The translations under genes and the position numbers were made by a program. A stretch of 64,000 nt of DNA. It comes from Paenibacillus sp. V4I7 (lineage in GTDB: Bacteria > Bacillota > Bacilli > Paenibacillales > NBRC-103111). This document shows positions 53,549-62,296 of this stretch, in pieces (position 1 is the first letter of the stretch; every line of letters starts with the position of its first letter). The DNA lies in NCBI RefSeq assembly GCF_030817275.1, contig NZ_JAUSZD010000001.1, positions 124,001-188,000 of the forward strand, given 5' to 3'. The notes under the pieces are model-generated. The model was not told the DNA's origin, searched no databases, and saw only the letters and a list, made by a program, of their open reading frames with translations.

Positions 53549-53600
53549 AGCCCCCAAAGGAGGGGGCTAATAAATTTTGCTCCCCTCCAATGGATGGAGG
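53549..53600 (-). promoter_or_regulatory. Leader with two hairpins
   Basis: AGCCCCC-TCCTTT-GGGGGCT (53549-53568) and CCTCC-ATCCATT-GGAGG (53584-53600) lie between the stop of the 171-residue gene and the ribosome site of the 385-residue gene. Confidence 0.8.
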
Positions 53601-53614
53601 AATTACATTAAGTT

Positions 53615-54130
53615 TTAGACGAAAAGCTCAACGATCGAATAATCGGGATCTGGACTCTGACAATCTAAAGGCTGATGCAATATATTGTTAATGTAGTTTC
53701 GTGTATACTCCTCACCGCGTTTTCTTAATATTGCCTGAAAACTAATGCTATCGAAGACGACGTGATCTAAGATTGCAAGATATTCATTGCCGCCATCCAC
53801 TTGTTGTATTAACGCAAGGTTTTCGAAAGTAAACGCATTTCCGACGCACCAATTCCCCTGACTAAACTTTTCAATGAGCTCATCTATGGATGAACATTCG
53901 TAAAAGCTACTGGAGCGGGTAAATGGCGGGTCATTAGCTACACGAATCCAGGGATTTTGCATGCCTTTTAGATACCAGATATCCTTCATTGCTTCTTTGC
54001 CGCACAACATGCAAAATGCAATGTCATGGACGAGATTCCGATATGATGGCTTGTTGGTGCTAATTTGATTCCCGCACGAACAGCATGAGCTTTTCTCAAT
54101 ACCTTCTCGCAAAAAAATGAGCTGCGACAT
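53615..54130 (-). CDS. Hypothetical Cys-containing protein, 171 residues
   Basis: ATG 54130 behind AAGGGAG is preferred; the longer upstream reading overlaps the preceding gene and has no ribosome site. The N-terminus carries SSCCSCGNQ, and about 25 residues later CMLCGKE, two Cys pairs of a likely zinc ribbon. The C-terminal region is mixed alpha/beta (NEYLAILDHVVFDSISFQAIL). The function is unknown. Confidence 0.65.
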   Translation of the reverse strand: MSQLIFLREGIEKSSCCSCGNQISTNKPSYRNLVHDIAFCMLCGKEAMKDIWYLKGMQNPWIRVANDPPFTRSSSFYECSSIDELIEKFSQGNWCVGNAFTFENLALIQQVDGGNEYLAILDHVVFDSISFQAILRKRGEEYTRNYINNILHQPLDCQSPDPDYSIVELFV

Positions 54131-54195
54131 AGTTATTTCTCCCTTCGCCAGTTGCCCAGGATATCTGTTATGACTGGGGCTGGACGCATAGTGTA

Positions 54196-55023
54196 TTAGG
54201 CCATAGATTGATTTTGACTTAGAATGGATAATCTCTTTAGTCGCCGATTCAGGAAATCCTGATTCTGCTTCTCCTTCTCGATTTCCATAACAACATAGCG
54301 CTGCTGAACATCTACAATTTTGCGGAATTGATTCACTTCCGGTCGATGTAGATATCCTCGTGCACAGCATTCTTCAAGACTTCCCGAATCAACTCTCGCA
54401 CATTGGATTAAAACAGCATCTCCAAACAGAGATAAAACAGCTTCCGGATCACAAGTAGCCTTTTTCTCCAAATATGAGAACGAACCGAAATCGTATTGTA
54501 ATTTCCGCTCTTTTTGTAGATTGGGGCATTTGAGTGCTGCAGCACGAGCGTTCTGATAAAGGTTTTCAGCAACATGTAACCGACCTTTAGCAGCTCTCCA
54601 AGCATTAGCCTGATCTGAAAAACTGGCATCTCTGAGCCAAGATACTTCGCTTTCGACGAAAGATACATCAACGCGCGAAGCTTTCTTTGGGTGGAATTGC
54701 ACGTATGGCTCTCCTGGCACTAGATATCGTTTGAGTGCCTTAATTTGAACCTCATCCAAATCTTTTATATCCACATCGGCGATGACTGGCAGTATGCCTA
54801 AGTCGAGTAAATGTTCATTTAAGCCTATGTGATTTGTCTGGTATACGTTGTACCTCATAATCTTTCCAACGACACCGGCATCTTTCCACTCCATACGCGA
54901 ACTTCCGTCCGCCATTTGACTCTCCCTAAGAATTTCCTGAATACGATCGACACGCGCCTCTGCGATCTTGAGCTCCTGGTAGTTACCCTCTTCGATAAAC
55001 CGCTTGATCCTCTCAATACTCAT
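54196..55023 (-). CDS. Hypothetical helical protein, 275 residues
   Basis: The protein is predominantly helical and charged, opening SIERIKRFIEEGNYQELKIAE and ending in a coiled coil with basic residues (EKEKQNQDFLNRRLKRL). No membrane segment or known motif is visible. Its start overlaps the YodL-like gene stop by 4 bp (ATGA-type coupling). Confidence 0.65.
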   Translation of the reverse strand: MSIERIKRFIEEGNYQELKIAEARVDRIQEILRESQMADGSSRMEWKDAGVVGKIMRYNVYQTNHIGLNEHLLDLGILPVIADVDIKDLDEVQIKALKRYLVPGEPYVQFHPKKASRVDVSFVESEVSWLRDASFSDQANAWRAAKGRLHVAENLYQNARAAALKCPNLQKERKLQYDFGSFSYLEKKATCDPEAVLSLFGDAVLIQCARVDSGSLEECCARGYLHRPEVNQFRKIVDVQQRYVVMEIEKEKQNQDFLNRRLKRLSILSQNQSMA

Positions 55024-55952
55024 TGGTAAACACCTCCGAGTAAGGTTGAAATGCGTTCTCGTGATGGATCATCTAAGATAAGGCAACGCTGCGTGCCAAG
55101 ATCGATTTGCTTATCAGATACCAAAGTTCCGTAGAAATTTGACCAGACTACTTCTCCATAAGGCTCAATTGCAGATGGAAGGTGAGGAGTATCTTCACTA
55201 CGCCTTAATGTGTAGTAAGATAACTCGTCCAATCGTAGTGCAGCAGGCAGCACCCAATCATGTACGAGAACTTTCGCTTCGGAATAAACCTGAGGTTGTT
55301 TCAACCTACCGAATTCCAAACGCAGCCAATTCTCATTCCGATCGAAAAGGAATCTCCGGACACCATTGAGTTCAATAGCAATACCAGCCATAGATCTTAA
55401 GTGCAACAATGAAGGCTGATATACTAATCGAGCTATTAATAAATGGGTTGATGGTGTCATGTCATCGAATCCAAATAGGTCTGCTGTGCTTCGAGCCCCA
55501 ATGCAATCAAATAGAAAGGGGAAATGCTCGAGAGTCGCCTTTTTAGCAACCACGCTGAGGTCTTCAGCAAGATGAGCAAGTTCTGTTTTCAATCGGAAAT
55601 ATCGGATAATAGATGATTCAAGAGGCTGGAATCGCTCACAGTCAATGTAGTACCTCCTACCAGATAGTAGATCTTCCCCGCCATCGAGAACGATAATGTC
55701 TTCAACAGAAGCGGGTCGGCCCTGATACTGCTCAGAAAAGGTATGACTGAACGAGTGATACAAACCATCAAGAAGCACTTCTGTTGTAGATGCTGTCTCC
55801 AATCCAAGAACAACCGTTGATCCTGTCCATGCCAGCTCATACAGCTGGTATAAGGATGATTCGGATAACTCGACGCGAAGAGAGACAAATGATCGTCCGC
55901 CGTACCGTTGAATAAATTCTGGTTTCATTAGGAAAAGGGATACTGTTTTCAT
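55020..55952 (-). CDS. YodL-like domain protein
   Basis: The 310-residue protein contains a segment typical of YodL-like domains (about 78-118: RPASVEDIIVLDGGEDL, then GRRYYIDCERFQPL). These domains recur in large plasmid and phage polyvalent proteins of Firmicutes. The C-terminal half is unrecognised (PSTHLLIARLVYQPSLLHLR). The role is unknown; it lies with the LPD1-like gene, a domain it often accompanies in such elements. Confidence 0.65.
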   Translation of the reverse strand: MKTVSLFLMKPEFIQRYGGRSFVSLRVELSESSLYQLYELAWTGSTVVLGLETASTTEVLLDGLYHSFSHTFSEQYQGRPASVEDIIVLDGGEDLLSGRRYYIDCERFQPLESSIIRYFRLKTELAHLAEDLSVVAKKATLEHFPFLFDCIGARSTADLFGFDDMTPSTHLLIARLVYQPSLLHLRSMAGIAIELNGVRRFLFDRNENWLRLEFGRLKQPQVYSEAKVLVHDWVLPAALRLDELSYYTLRRSEDTPHLPSAIEPYGEVVWSNFYGTLVSDKQIDLGTQRCLILDDPSRERISTLLGGVYQ

Positions 55953-56040
55953 ATTATGGCGCCTGTCGGCTACCTCCTTTTGTCATATAAGAGCAAAAAA
56001 GAAAAGGGGCGGAGATACCGCACCCTTTTCGCTTACATGC

Positions 56041-56748
56041 TTATTGTTCCCAAGGCATGCTGCCATTGCCATTGGAATTACCTCTGCCTCCACCGCCGGC
56101 ACCCGCGCCACTATAGCTGCGCGTACCGCCTTGGTTGCCATAATTGCCGGAATTATTGTTGCCGTAACGCGCGTTATTGTTACCACCGCTACTGCTTCCA
56201 CCTCGATTTCCATTACCGTTACCGCCGGTTCCGCTACTTTGGCCACCACGATTACCGTAAGTTCGATTTCCGCTACCTTGTCCTTGAGTGGAACGGTTGC
56301 CTCCACCGTTACTGTAGTTGCCACGGTTGCTGCTGTTTCGTTGGCCGCTTCCATTACTATTACTTTGATTTCCACCTTGGTTGTAGTTGTTTCGGCTGCC
56401 TTGAGCGCTGCCGTTTGCTACACCCTCCGGAGGAGCATCTAGGTATTGAATGTTCTTTGCCACGATTTCAGTTACCCAGCGACGATTTCCTTGATCATCG
56501 TTGTATGTGCGAACCTGTATACGTCCGTCAACAAAAATTCTCCTACCTTTGCGCAGATACGTGTCTGCAGAAACAGCAAGGTCATTTTTACAAACGATTG
56601 GGATGAAATCAGCCGTATTCCCATCATTGAGATCCACGGTGCGATCAACTGCGAGAATGAAATTCGCAACTTTGAAATCACCCATATCCTTGAAATCCGG
56701 ATTATCGACTAGGTTTCCTACAAGCTCTACAGCATTACGTTTAAACAT
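56041..56748 (-). CDS. ssb: Single-stranded DNA-binding protein with Gly/Asn/Ser-rich tail
   Basis: The 235-residue protein has an OB-fold (residues 1-105: AVELVGNLVDNPDF, KGRRIFVDGRIQVRTYNDDQG, AKNIQYLDAP), then a 125-residue tail of Gly, Asn, Ser and Arg ending GSMPWEQ. The tail is longer than in host SSB and lacks the usual acidic DDDIPF-type tip that recruits repair proteins. It would protect the single-stranded plasmid during transfer or serve the annealing protein next to it. Confidence 0.92.
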   Translation of the reverse strand: MFKRNAVELVGNLVDNPDFKDMGDFKVANFILAVDRTVDLNDGNTADFIPIVCKNDLAVSADTYLRKGRRIFVDGRIQVRTYNDDQGNRRWVTEIVAKNIQYLDAPPEGVANGSAQGSRNNYNQGGNQSNSNGSGQRNSSNRGNYSNGGGNRSTQGQGSGNRTYGNRGGQSSGTGGNGNGNRGGSSSGGNNNARYGNNNSGNYGNQGGTRSYSGAGAGGGGRGNSNGNGSMPWEQ

Positions 56749-56771
56749 ATAAATTACCTCTTCCTTATCCT

Positions 56772-56791
56772 GCCTCCCTTAAAGGTGAGGC
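56772..56791 (-). promoter_or_regulatory. Leader hairpin before ssb
   Basis: GCCTC and GAGGC-type arms (GCCTCACC and GGGAGGC on the minus strand, with one mismatch) form a short stem ending about 25 bp before the start codon. It is weaker than the others in this region. Confidence 0.5.
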
Positions 56792-56805
56792 CTTACGGAT
56801 CATAA

Positions 56806-57474
56806 TTACGATGCCTTGCGGATGTTCGTGGCTACAAATTTCCCAGCTCTCTCCTCGTAAAAAACTTCACAAGGGTCACCCTGGTTCAGCCCGATCTCAT
56901 CCATAAGCTCCATCAGTTCGCCCACAACGGCCACTTCGATGATCTCCTCACCAATCTGGATATCCATAAGGTAATAAGCACCTTTGGAACCCTGTTCAGC
57001 ACGTAGATCCTTAAATATTGGGATCGGAAATTCTTCCGGATCGCCTTTGGTCTCTCCATGATTACCGTCAGGAAACATCATGGGAGACTCTTCACCCGCG
57101 TACACATAAAGACCGAGACCATGAAGGGCTATCGCCTTCACTAAGCAGCGTTGAATCGAAGTGTTGATGTCCATCGCTGTTGGCTCAAAAAGTGTACCTC
57201 CGAATTCATCCATGACCGGTAACAAACTGGAACGCCTATCCCCTTTCACTGTGACGGCCATTTCAACGAAGTATCCGACCTCAGTTCTCAGGTATGGCAA
57301 AACGAAGTTACCGCGCTCATCTGGAAAACGGACGACCTCATAAGTGGAGTCTGGGTATTGTCGCCTAAGTTCTGAGTAGGCATGAACCCAAGGAACATAG
57401 TTCAATGAGTCATGCTTCTGCTCGATAAAGGCACCTACATCCACGGTTGAAAGATGCTTGAATACAGAATCCAA
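56806..57474 (-). CDS. Sak-type (DUF1071) single-strand annealing protein
   Basis: I choose TTG 57474 behind AAAGGAGGAAGTAAC (222 residues); upstream codons lie in the structured leader. The protein matches the DUF1071/Sak family: YVPWVHAYSELRRQYPDSTY, VGYFVEMAVTVKGD, LPVMDEFGG and the block INTSIQRCLVKAIALHGLG with YVYAGEE. These proteins anneal complementary strands in phage and plasmid recombination. It is next to ssb in one transcript, making a recombination module. Confidence 0.85.
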   Translation of the reverse strand: MDSVFKHLSTVDVGAFIEQKHDSLNYVPWVHAYSELRRQYPDSTYEVVRFPDERGNFVLPYLRTEVGYFVEMAVTVKGDRRSSLLPVMDEFGGTLFEPTAMDINTSIQRCLVKAIALHGLGLYVYAGEESPMMFPDGNHGETKGDPEEFPIPIFKDLRAEQGSKGAYYLMDIQIGEEIIEVAVVGELMELMDEIGLNQGDPCEVFYEERAGKFVATNIRKAS

Positions 57475-57586
57475 GTTACTTCCTCCTTTCTGCATATTGC
57501 AGTCAAATATATAGAAAAAGCCAAGAAAAAGCAGAGACACTTGGTCACTGAATTCCCTTGGCTTCACCTATCGAGAACGCAAAAAA

Positions 57587-57649
57587 GCCCTACGTTTTCC
57601 TCCTTTCCAAGACAAAGAAATGTCTTGACATAAGAGCAACCCGTAGGGC
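57587..57649 (-). promoter_or_regulatory. Structured leader (attenuator-like) of the annealing protein gene
   Basis: On the minus strand GCCCTACG (57642-57649) pairs with CGTAGGGC (57587-57594), directly followed by TTTTTTG, a classic terminator shape. Inside is a CAAGACA/TGTCTTG stem (57608-57627) and an AAAGGAGG. It lies about 110 bp before the start, so it can stop transcription conditionally. Confidence 0.85.
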
Positions 57650-57803
57650 GCTAAGACTTGAACAAAAGGTGCTTAGATAATCATGTGTAAATGATAGCAT
57701 ATAAGATTGGGAAAGACAACCAATTATATGATTTGAAACACGATGTATTCTACATGAAACAACCTCTTAAATATTCCCATGATCGATGATTTAAGTATTA
57801 TAT

Positions 57804-58634
57804 TTACTTCTCTCTTGCCACTAACTTTCCAAATTCCCAGCGGTTCCACGATGGATCGATCCGTTCTGGCTTGATGCATTTGTCGATAAATTCGTTATCC
57901 AAAGTCAAATAGACGGAAGGATCATCTGCCTGCTTAATATAGCGTACTATCCATCTACGTGCATCCATAATACCTGTTTGGTCTTCAGACAAGCTCTCTT
58001 GCTGCTTACCGGGAAGTACTATATGAATCTGGTAGTTTTTTTCTATGTTAGCGTTCTTTGTGATGACAAAGTAAGGCTCATCATGTCTAGCCTTCCGCCC
58101 GCTTGTTCTATACTTTGGCATGCCGCTAGAGGGGCGCGGAGACTTAAGGTCCATAATGATCGCCGCAAATTGTTCGATCAAAAAAGCTAACGTTGAGTCT
58201 ACCTCTGCCTCTTCCAAGAACCGAGCGATCTCCTTCCATGAGACCTCGATTTCTTGGCAACTTGTTGAAAGCTTTCGTCGATGAGCTGAAAATTGTGCCT
58301 CGTCAATTGTGCCGGTCACTTTGAATTCAAAGAGAATAGTTACGTTCTCCCCCACAACCCAAGCATCCGGAATAGAGTCGGAATTGTTCCTCAGCTCATT
58401 CTTTTTTCTGGGAAAAGGTGCTATCGCGAGCAGGTACTCAAAATCCCTCGGTGTAACCCCTGCACTCTCTGAGAAAAGGACGTATTGTGGCTCCCCAAAA
58501 TTCAATTTATCAGCCTGCGGAAGAAACTTCTGAGAAAACTGTTTGAGCAATCGTGAATTGTCGAGTGAGAGTAAAGTCATCAGTATATTGCTGTAGTGAT
58601 TCTCTTTCTGCTTATAGTGATTGAATATATTCAT
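57804..58634 (-). CDS. PD-(D/E)XK nuclease-like protein
   Basis: The 276-residue soluble protein carries, at about 88-110, SIPDAWVVGENVTILFEFKV: an Asp followed by E-x-K after a strand, the PD-(D/E)XK core. A following SAHRRKL helix fits the family. The remainder includes a basic RTSGRKARHDE stretch. The family may be related to stand-alone restriction or repair nucleases. It is monocistronic, with the leader of the annealing gene downstream. Confidence 0.65.
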   Translation of the reverse strand: MNIFNHYKQKENHYSNILMTLLSLDNSRLLKQFSQKFLPQADKLNFGEPQYVLFSESAGVTPRDFEYLLAIAPFPRKKNELRNNSDSIPDAWVVGENVTILFEFKVTGTIDEAQFSAHRRKLSTSCQEIEVSWKEIARFLEEAEVDSTLAFLIEQFAAIIMDLKSPRPSSGMPKYRTSGRKARHDEPYFVITKNANIEKNYQIHIVLPGKQQESLSEDQTGIMDARRWIVRYIKQADDPSVYLTLDNEFIDKCIKPERIDPSWNRWEFGKLVAREK

Positions 58635-59009
58635 ACGTCCCTCCTATAAGTTGTGTCTGAGACAGGTTAGAGCTGCCGTCTCCCATTTGAGACAGCAGCT
58701 TAGATTCTTTTCTCCCCACAAAACGTGTTTTTGCGTATCCTGGTTCAAAATATTCGTCGTAGACAACGCGCCGTTTTTGCTCACGCCTCTATAGGGACTT
58801 GAGACACATGCATGTATACCGCCACTTCTCACCTTTGCCAAGTATGCTTAATGGGGATCCTATTTTGAAGTCTGAGATATTTAAGCGAACAACTCACTAA
58901 CGCGCAACCCGGCGTAGGATTCTCCACTATTCCTACTTGAAGTACTACGGCTGCGTGGATGCTAAGTTATTGGATCACCAGTACGTACTACTTCGTTTGT
59001 TCGCTGTAT
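58635..59009. other. 375 bp intergenic region
   Basis: No gene with a ribosome site was found. The short minus-strand frame at 58644-58841 has no conserved look. The sequence contains a few short palindromes (CCGGCGTAGGATTC) but no clear terminator or repeat. Confidence 0.4.
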
Positions 59010-59519
59010 TTATTCCTTAAGCAAATGTGCTGGCGCGCATGAAGGTACGTGATAAGGTACAATTAATCGGGGAAATCTTTTCATTGCTTCCAAATCTTCC
59101 GATTCCATAGGCAAGTTGCATTTCTTACACAGAACCACTTCTGCTTTGCCACGGATCCCTTTTTTCTCGTAGATACCGAGGTCTTCCCAACCCATTTCGT
59201 AGGAATCAAACCCATTCCGGGCTGCCTCTGCAAAGGCCCGATCCACGGCATTGGCAGCACCGAGGTTATCAATAGCACAAAAACCGTACCCATCACGAAA
59301 CGTATCCCCGAAATAGATACGAATGACGACTTTAGCAAAGGTATCAGTTACCTGGTACTCACGAATCTCTTTTTTATAATGTTCGCCGGCAATAGTATTG
59401 GCCCGATTTTCATACCACTCTACCGGGATGAATAGTTTATTGCTATTTTCACGTTGAGCCGCAGGCGGACGTTCAAACTTCGCCTTTAGCTTTGGCCACA
59501 TATCCTGCCAGTTCCACAT
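59010..59519 (-). CDS. Hypothetical protein with C-terminal Cys pairs, 169 residues
   Basis: ATG 59519 behind AAGGAGGACGTCCAC replaces a longer reading. It begins MWNWQDMWPKLKAKF. A central alpha/beta part (AKVVIRIYFGDTFRDGYGF, then NAVDRAFAEAARNGF) is followed by VVLCKKCNLPME and a late Cys and His, possibly zinc ligands. No family was assigned. It lies in an operon-like row with the next genes. Confidence 0.65.
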   Translation of the reverse strand: MWNWQDMWPKLKAKFERPPAAQRENSNKLFIPVEWYENRANTIAGEHYKKEIREYQVTDTFAKVVIRIYFGDTFRDGYGFCAIDNLGAANAVDRAFAEAARNGFDSYEMGWEDLGIYEKKGIRGKAEVVLCKKCNLPMESEDLEAMKRFPRLIVPYHVPSCAPAHLLKE

Positions 59520-59590
59520 GTGGACGTCCTCCTTCTCCGTATCTTGGAGCGCTAACGCACCGATAAAATAGACGCGCACCTGCAGATACT

Positions 59591-59839
59591 CTAATCCATT
59601 TTCTTCGTTTGAACTCTACAATACTTGCAGTAAGCCTTTCTTCCGCCAACTCCCTTTGCATCAGTGTGGTATTCGGTCAACACTTTTAACTGACCGCAGC
59701 CAGCGGAATGCTTGGCGTCTACTAGCTTACCTTCTTTATCATTCAACTTGATTACTTTTACTCGGTGACGAACGTTTTCTTTTATTTTGATTCTTGCCGA
59801 ATCCACTTCTTCCATCCCCTTGGGTGATTCTATTAACAC
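59591..59839 (-). CDS. Small zinc-ribbon protein, 82 residues or fewer
   Basis: The start is uncertain: GTG 59839 or the ATG at about 59815. The C-terminal half has SAGCGQLKVL and KAYCKYCRVQ, giving a Cys pattern typical of small HNH-associated or zinc-ribbon proteins. The N-terminus is basic (ARIKIKENVRHRVKV). It may bind nucleic acid. Confidence 0.6.
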   Translation of the reverse strand: MLIESPKGMEEVDSARIKIKENVRHRVKVIKLNDKEGKLVDAKHSAGCGQLKVLTEYHTDAKGVGGRKAYCKYCRVQTKKMD

Positions 59840-59842
59840 TGT

Positions 59843-60256
59843 TTATTTAATAAAGTTAATTTTGCCGTATTTATCGATGTAGTTGTGTAATGATTTATAA
59901 AATGTAAGCGCCTCATTGACTTTATCAGGAACGCTTTGTAGTAACTTTTTAAAATATTCAGTACCGGTATCGGTTATCTTGCAATAATGGTTATGGCGCT
60001 TATCTTCGTTGTCCCAATAGCGTGTTATATATCCTTCTTGCTCCATAAAGTCTAATCGCTTTGACATATACGAAACGTTGACACCGACTCCTTGTAGTTT
60101 CTTAACCATCAACTCATCGAGCTCACGAACGTACCTGGGCTGTTGGGAAATTTCCGCGAGTACGAAAAAGTCAATGAACTCCTGAACTTTCAAAATACGA
60201 CTGACTTTGTTCGTCTTATTTACAGATTCGAATGGTCGTTTTCTATGCAACACCAT
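59843..60256 (-). CDS. PadR-like winged-helix regulator
   Basis: ATG 60256 behind AAAGGA is chosen (137 residues); it overlaps the FtsH-like gene stop by 14 bp. The domain shows the PadR/MarR-type winged helix: IDFFVLAEISQQPRYVRELDEL, SYMSKRLDFMEQEGYI and a wing with YCKITDTGTEYFKKLL. It probably regulates its own operon or the neighbouring protease. Confidence 0.75.
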   Translation of the reverse strand: MVLHRKRPFESVNKTNKVSRILKVQEFIDFFVLAEISQQPRYVRELDELMVKKLQGVGVNVSYMSKRLDFMEQEGYITRYWDNEDKRHNHYCKITDTGTEYFKKLLQSVPDKVNEALTFYKSLHNYIDKYGKINFIK

Positions 60257-61760
60257 TTGTACACGTTCCTTTCTTGGATTCACTGATTGCATGTTGTAGG
60301 GCACTGCTAGTTAAGATTTCCTCCTGCAGAAGGATAGGCAATAACGATTCAACACAATTCCGTCTTTCGTCCAAACAGGAGCGGGTTTGCTCCATCAGAT
60401 CATTAAGGATGTTTTGGCATTCCGTCATGGCAGCTTCATGAGTAAGCATCTCCATTTTGACAATTCCAAGACGAGTTAGTCCAGATCTAATCATGGTTTC
60501 TACAATCTGCAGAGCATGATCAAAGTCCTGACGTGAACCTGTGCTTCGTTCTCCATAGAATATTTCTTCCGCTGCAGCCCCGGCAAGAGATATCTTAATC
60601 TGTTCTTCCAAGTCTGACTTACTATATACGTTAGTATTTTCCTTCGGATTTTGGCGAACGTAACCCATGGTCATTCCTCGAGGGGAAAGAGAAACCTGAT
60701 TAACGGATCCGGGACGAAAAGTCTCTGCAGCGATTGCGTGACCGAGTTCATGAATAGCAATGCGTCGACGTTCTTCTTCGTTGGTTCTCCGATCGCTCGT
60801 TTCCCCGAGCAAGACCTTATCGATGGCTTGGGTTAAGTGGCACTGCTCAATTAGTTCTTTCTGTTCACGGAAAGCATAGACCGCGGCTTCATTCATGAGA
60901 CTCTCGAGTTGAGCGCCGGAAAAACCAAACGTTTGGTCCGCAATCAAATCAAGTATTACATCCACCGAGAGGGGTTTATTGAGCGCATGGATACCAAGAA
61001 TTTGCAACCGACCTTGCTTATCGGGTAAATCAATTTGAATTTGCCGATCAAAACGTCCTGGTCGCAATAATGCATCATCAAGCATATCCTTTCGGTTCGT
61101 TGCGGCTATCATGAAAATGCGAGGAAGATCTTGGCTGAAGAGCCCATCCATCTCGGTTAGCAGCTGATTCAATGTCTGATCTGCTTCTTTTGCATGAGTT
61201 GTTGAATCACGTTTCCCGCCAAGAACATCGATTTCGTCGATAAAGATGATCGCGTTCTTTTTTTTCTGCTTAATAGTTAACTGACGGGCTTCTTTAAAAA
61301 GGCCCCGGACGCGGCGCGCGCCAACCCCAACATACATTTCAACAAAGTCACTTCCAGCTGCATATAAAAATACTGAATCAGTGTAATGCGCAGCTGCTTT
61401 TGCAAGAAGTGTTTTCCCTGTGCCAGGCGGACCGGCTAACAAAATCCCTTTTAACGGGCGAATGCCGTAACGACTCAGATCGTCCCCATGAACGAGAAAA
61501 TCGAGAGCCTCCATCAGCTCCCGTTTTGCTATTTCTTGTCCGCCGATTTCATCAAATGATAATAGCTCAGGCATCTTGGCGACCCCTGCTGCGCCGATCA
61601 TTCCGCGCCCATGGAATACATTATAAAGCACGGAGGCAATGAAGATAGATGTCAGTACCATTATCATGGCCAGCGGATCTACTTCGACCACAACGATAAG
61701 ATATAGTAACAAAGAACCAAAGGCGCCGACCATAAGTTCTTTCCAATTTTTTTTGATCAT
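60243..61760 (-). CDS. FtsH-like AAA+ zinc metalloprotease
   Basis: The 505-residue protein has two N-terminal membrane helices (about 12-45). The AAA+ module has Walker A GPPGTGKTLLAKAAA (about 110), Walker B IIFIDEIDVLGG, and SRH residues in ATNRKDMLDDALLRPGRFD. The peptidase has the HELGH zinc motif (about 340) and a later Glu ligand region (DFDHALQIV). It is shorter than host FtsH, lacking most of the periplasmic loop. It may remove membrane-channel or regulatory proteins of the element. Confidence 0.92.
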   Translation of the reverse strand: MIKKNWKELMVGAFGSLLLYLIVVVEVDPLAMIMVLTSIFIASVLYNVFHGRGMIGAAGVAKMPELLSFDEIGGQEIAKRELMEALDFLVHGDDLSRYGIRPLKGILLAGPPGTGKTLLAKAAAHYTDSVFLYAAGSDFVEMYVGVGARRVRGLFKEARQLTIKQKKKNAIIFIDEIDVLGGKRDSTTHAKEADQTLNQLLTEMDGLFSQDLPRIFMIAATNRKDMLDDALLRPGRFDRQIQIDLPDKQGRLQILGIHALNKPLSVDVILDLIADQTFGFSGAQLESLMNEAAVYAFREQKELIEQCHLTQAIDKVLLGETSDRRTNEEERRRIAIHELGHAIAAETFRPGSVNQVSLSPRGMTMGYVRQNPKENTNVYSKSDLEEQIKISLAGAAAEEIFYGERSTGSRQDFDHALQIVETMIRSGLTRLGIVKMEMLTHEAAMTECQNILNDLMEQTRSCLDERRNCVESLLPILLQEEILTSSALQHAISESKKGTCTNGVA

Positions 61761-61777
61761 CTGAGCACCCCAATGTA

Positions 61778-62284
61778 TTACGGATTCCGAACAAACTGAA
61801 TGAATTTCGCGTTGCTTGAGTTGGACAATGTAATATAAATAAATCTTTCGTCTACTTCGGTTCCAGTGTGAATACTCCCATCCTGATGGATGCTTTGTAG
61901 AAGTTTTGGGATATCCGAGTAATTATTGCTATCAATTGCCTGTGTAACCGGCAAACTTGCCGAAGTCCAGTATGCATTTAGTGCATCGTCGGGCTCGTTT
62001 GTTGGCAATACATAAAGTGTACGCCCACGGACGACCGAATTTAAATCCTTATTGATCTTTGCGTAGATATCCTTCATGCTTGCCGCTGGGCTGAACTTGG
62101 CTCGAATGACTATTGATTGATTTCCTACTTTGTAAGTATACGACTCAATGCCTGCCAGCTGGCTCAGGCTGCGTTCGATTGGCACTTCGTAGGTAAAGTG
62201 TTGATATGTTAGATGCGCAGCTCCTAAAAGGAGTGACGTGCAAGCAAAACTAATTATGGTTGGCCAAAAGCGAATCGAAATCAT
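61778..62284 (-). CDS. Membrane-anchored protein, 168 residues
   Basis: The protein has an N-terminal helix (about 8-27) and an extracytoplasmic alpha/beta domain (SQLAGIESYTYKVGNQSIVI, then YAKINKDLNSVVRGRTLYVL). It starts at ATG 62284 after AAAGGAG, immediately upstream of the FtsH-like gene in the same operon. The family is unknown; it may be a substrate or partner of that protease. Confidence 0.65.
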   Translation of the reverse strand: MISIRFWPTIISFACTSLLLGAAHLTYQHFTYEVPIERSLSQLAGIESYTYKVGNQSIVIRAKFSPAASMKDIYAKINKDLNSVVRGRTLYVLPTNEPDDALNAYWTSASLPVTQAIDSNNYSDIPKLLQSIHQDGSIHTGTEVDERFIYITLSNSSNAKFIQFVRNP

Positions 62285-62296
62285 AAGCAGCTCCTT

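Noticed and set aside
55956..56606. Long plus-strand frames opposite ssb
   Set aside because: They arise from the Gly/Asn/Ser-rich tail codons of ssb on the other strand; composition is odd (Cys/His/Tyr-rich) and there is no ribosome site.
58644..58841. 65-residue minus-strand frame
   Set aside because: No ribosome site, no conserved appearance, isolated between two clear genes.
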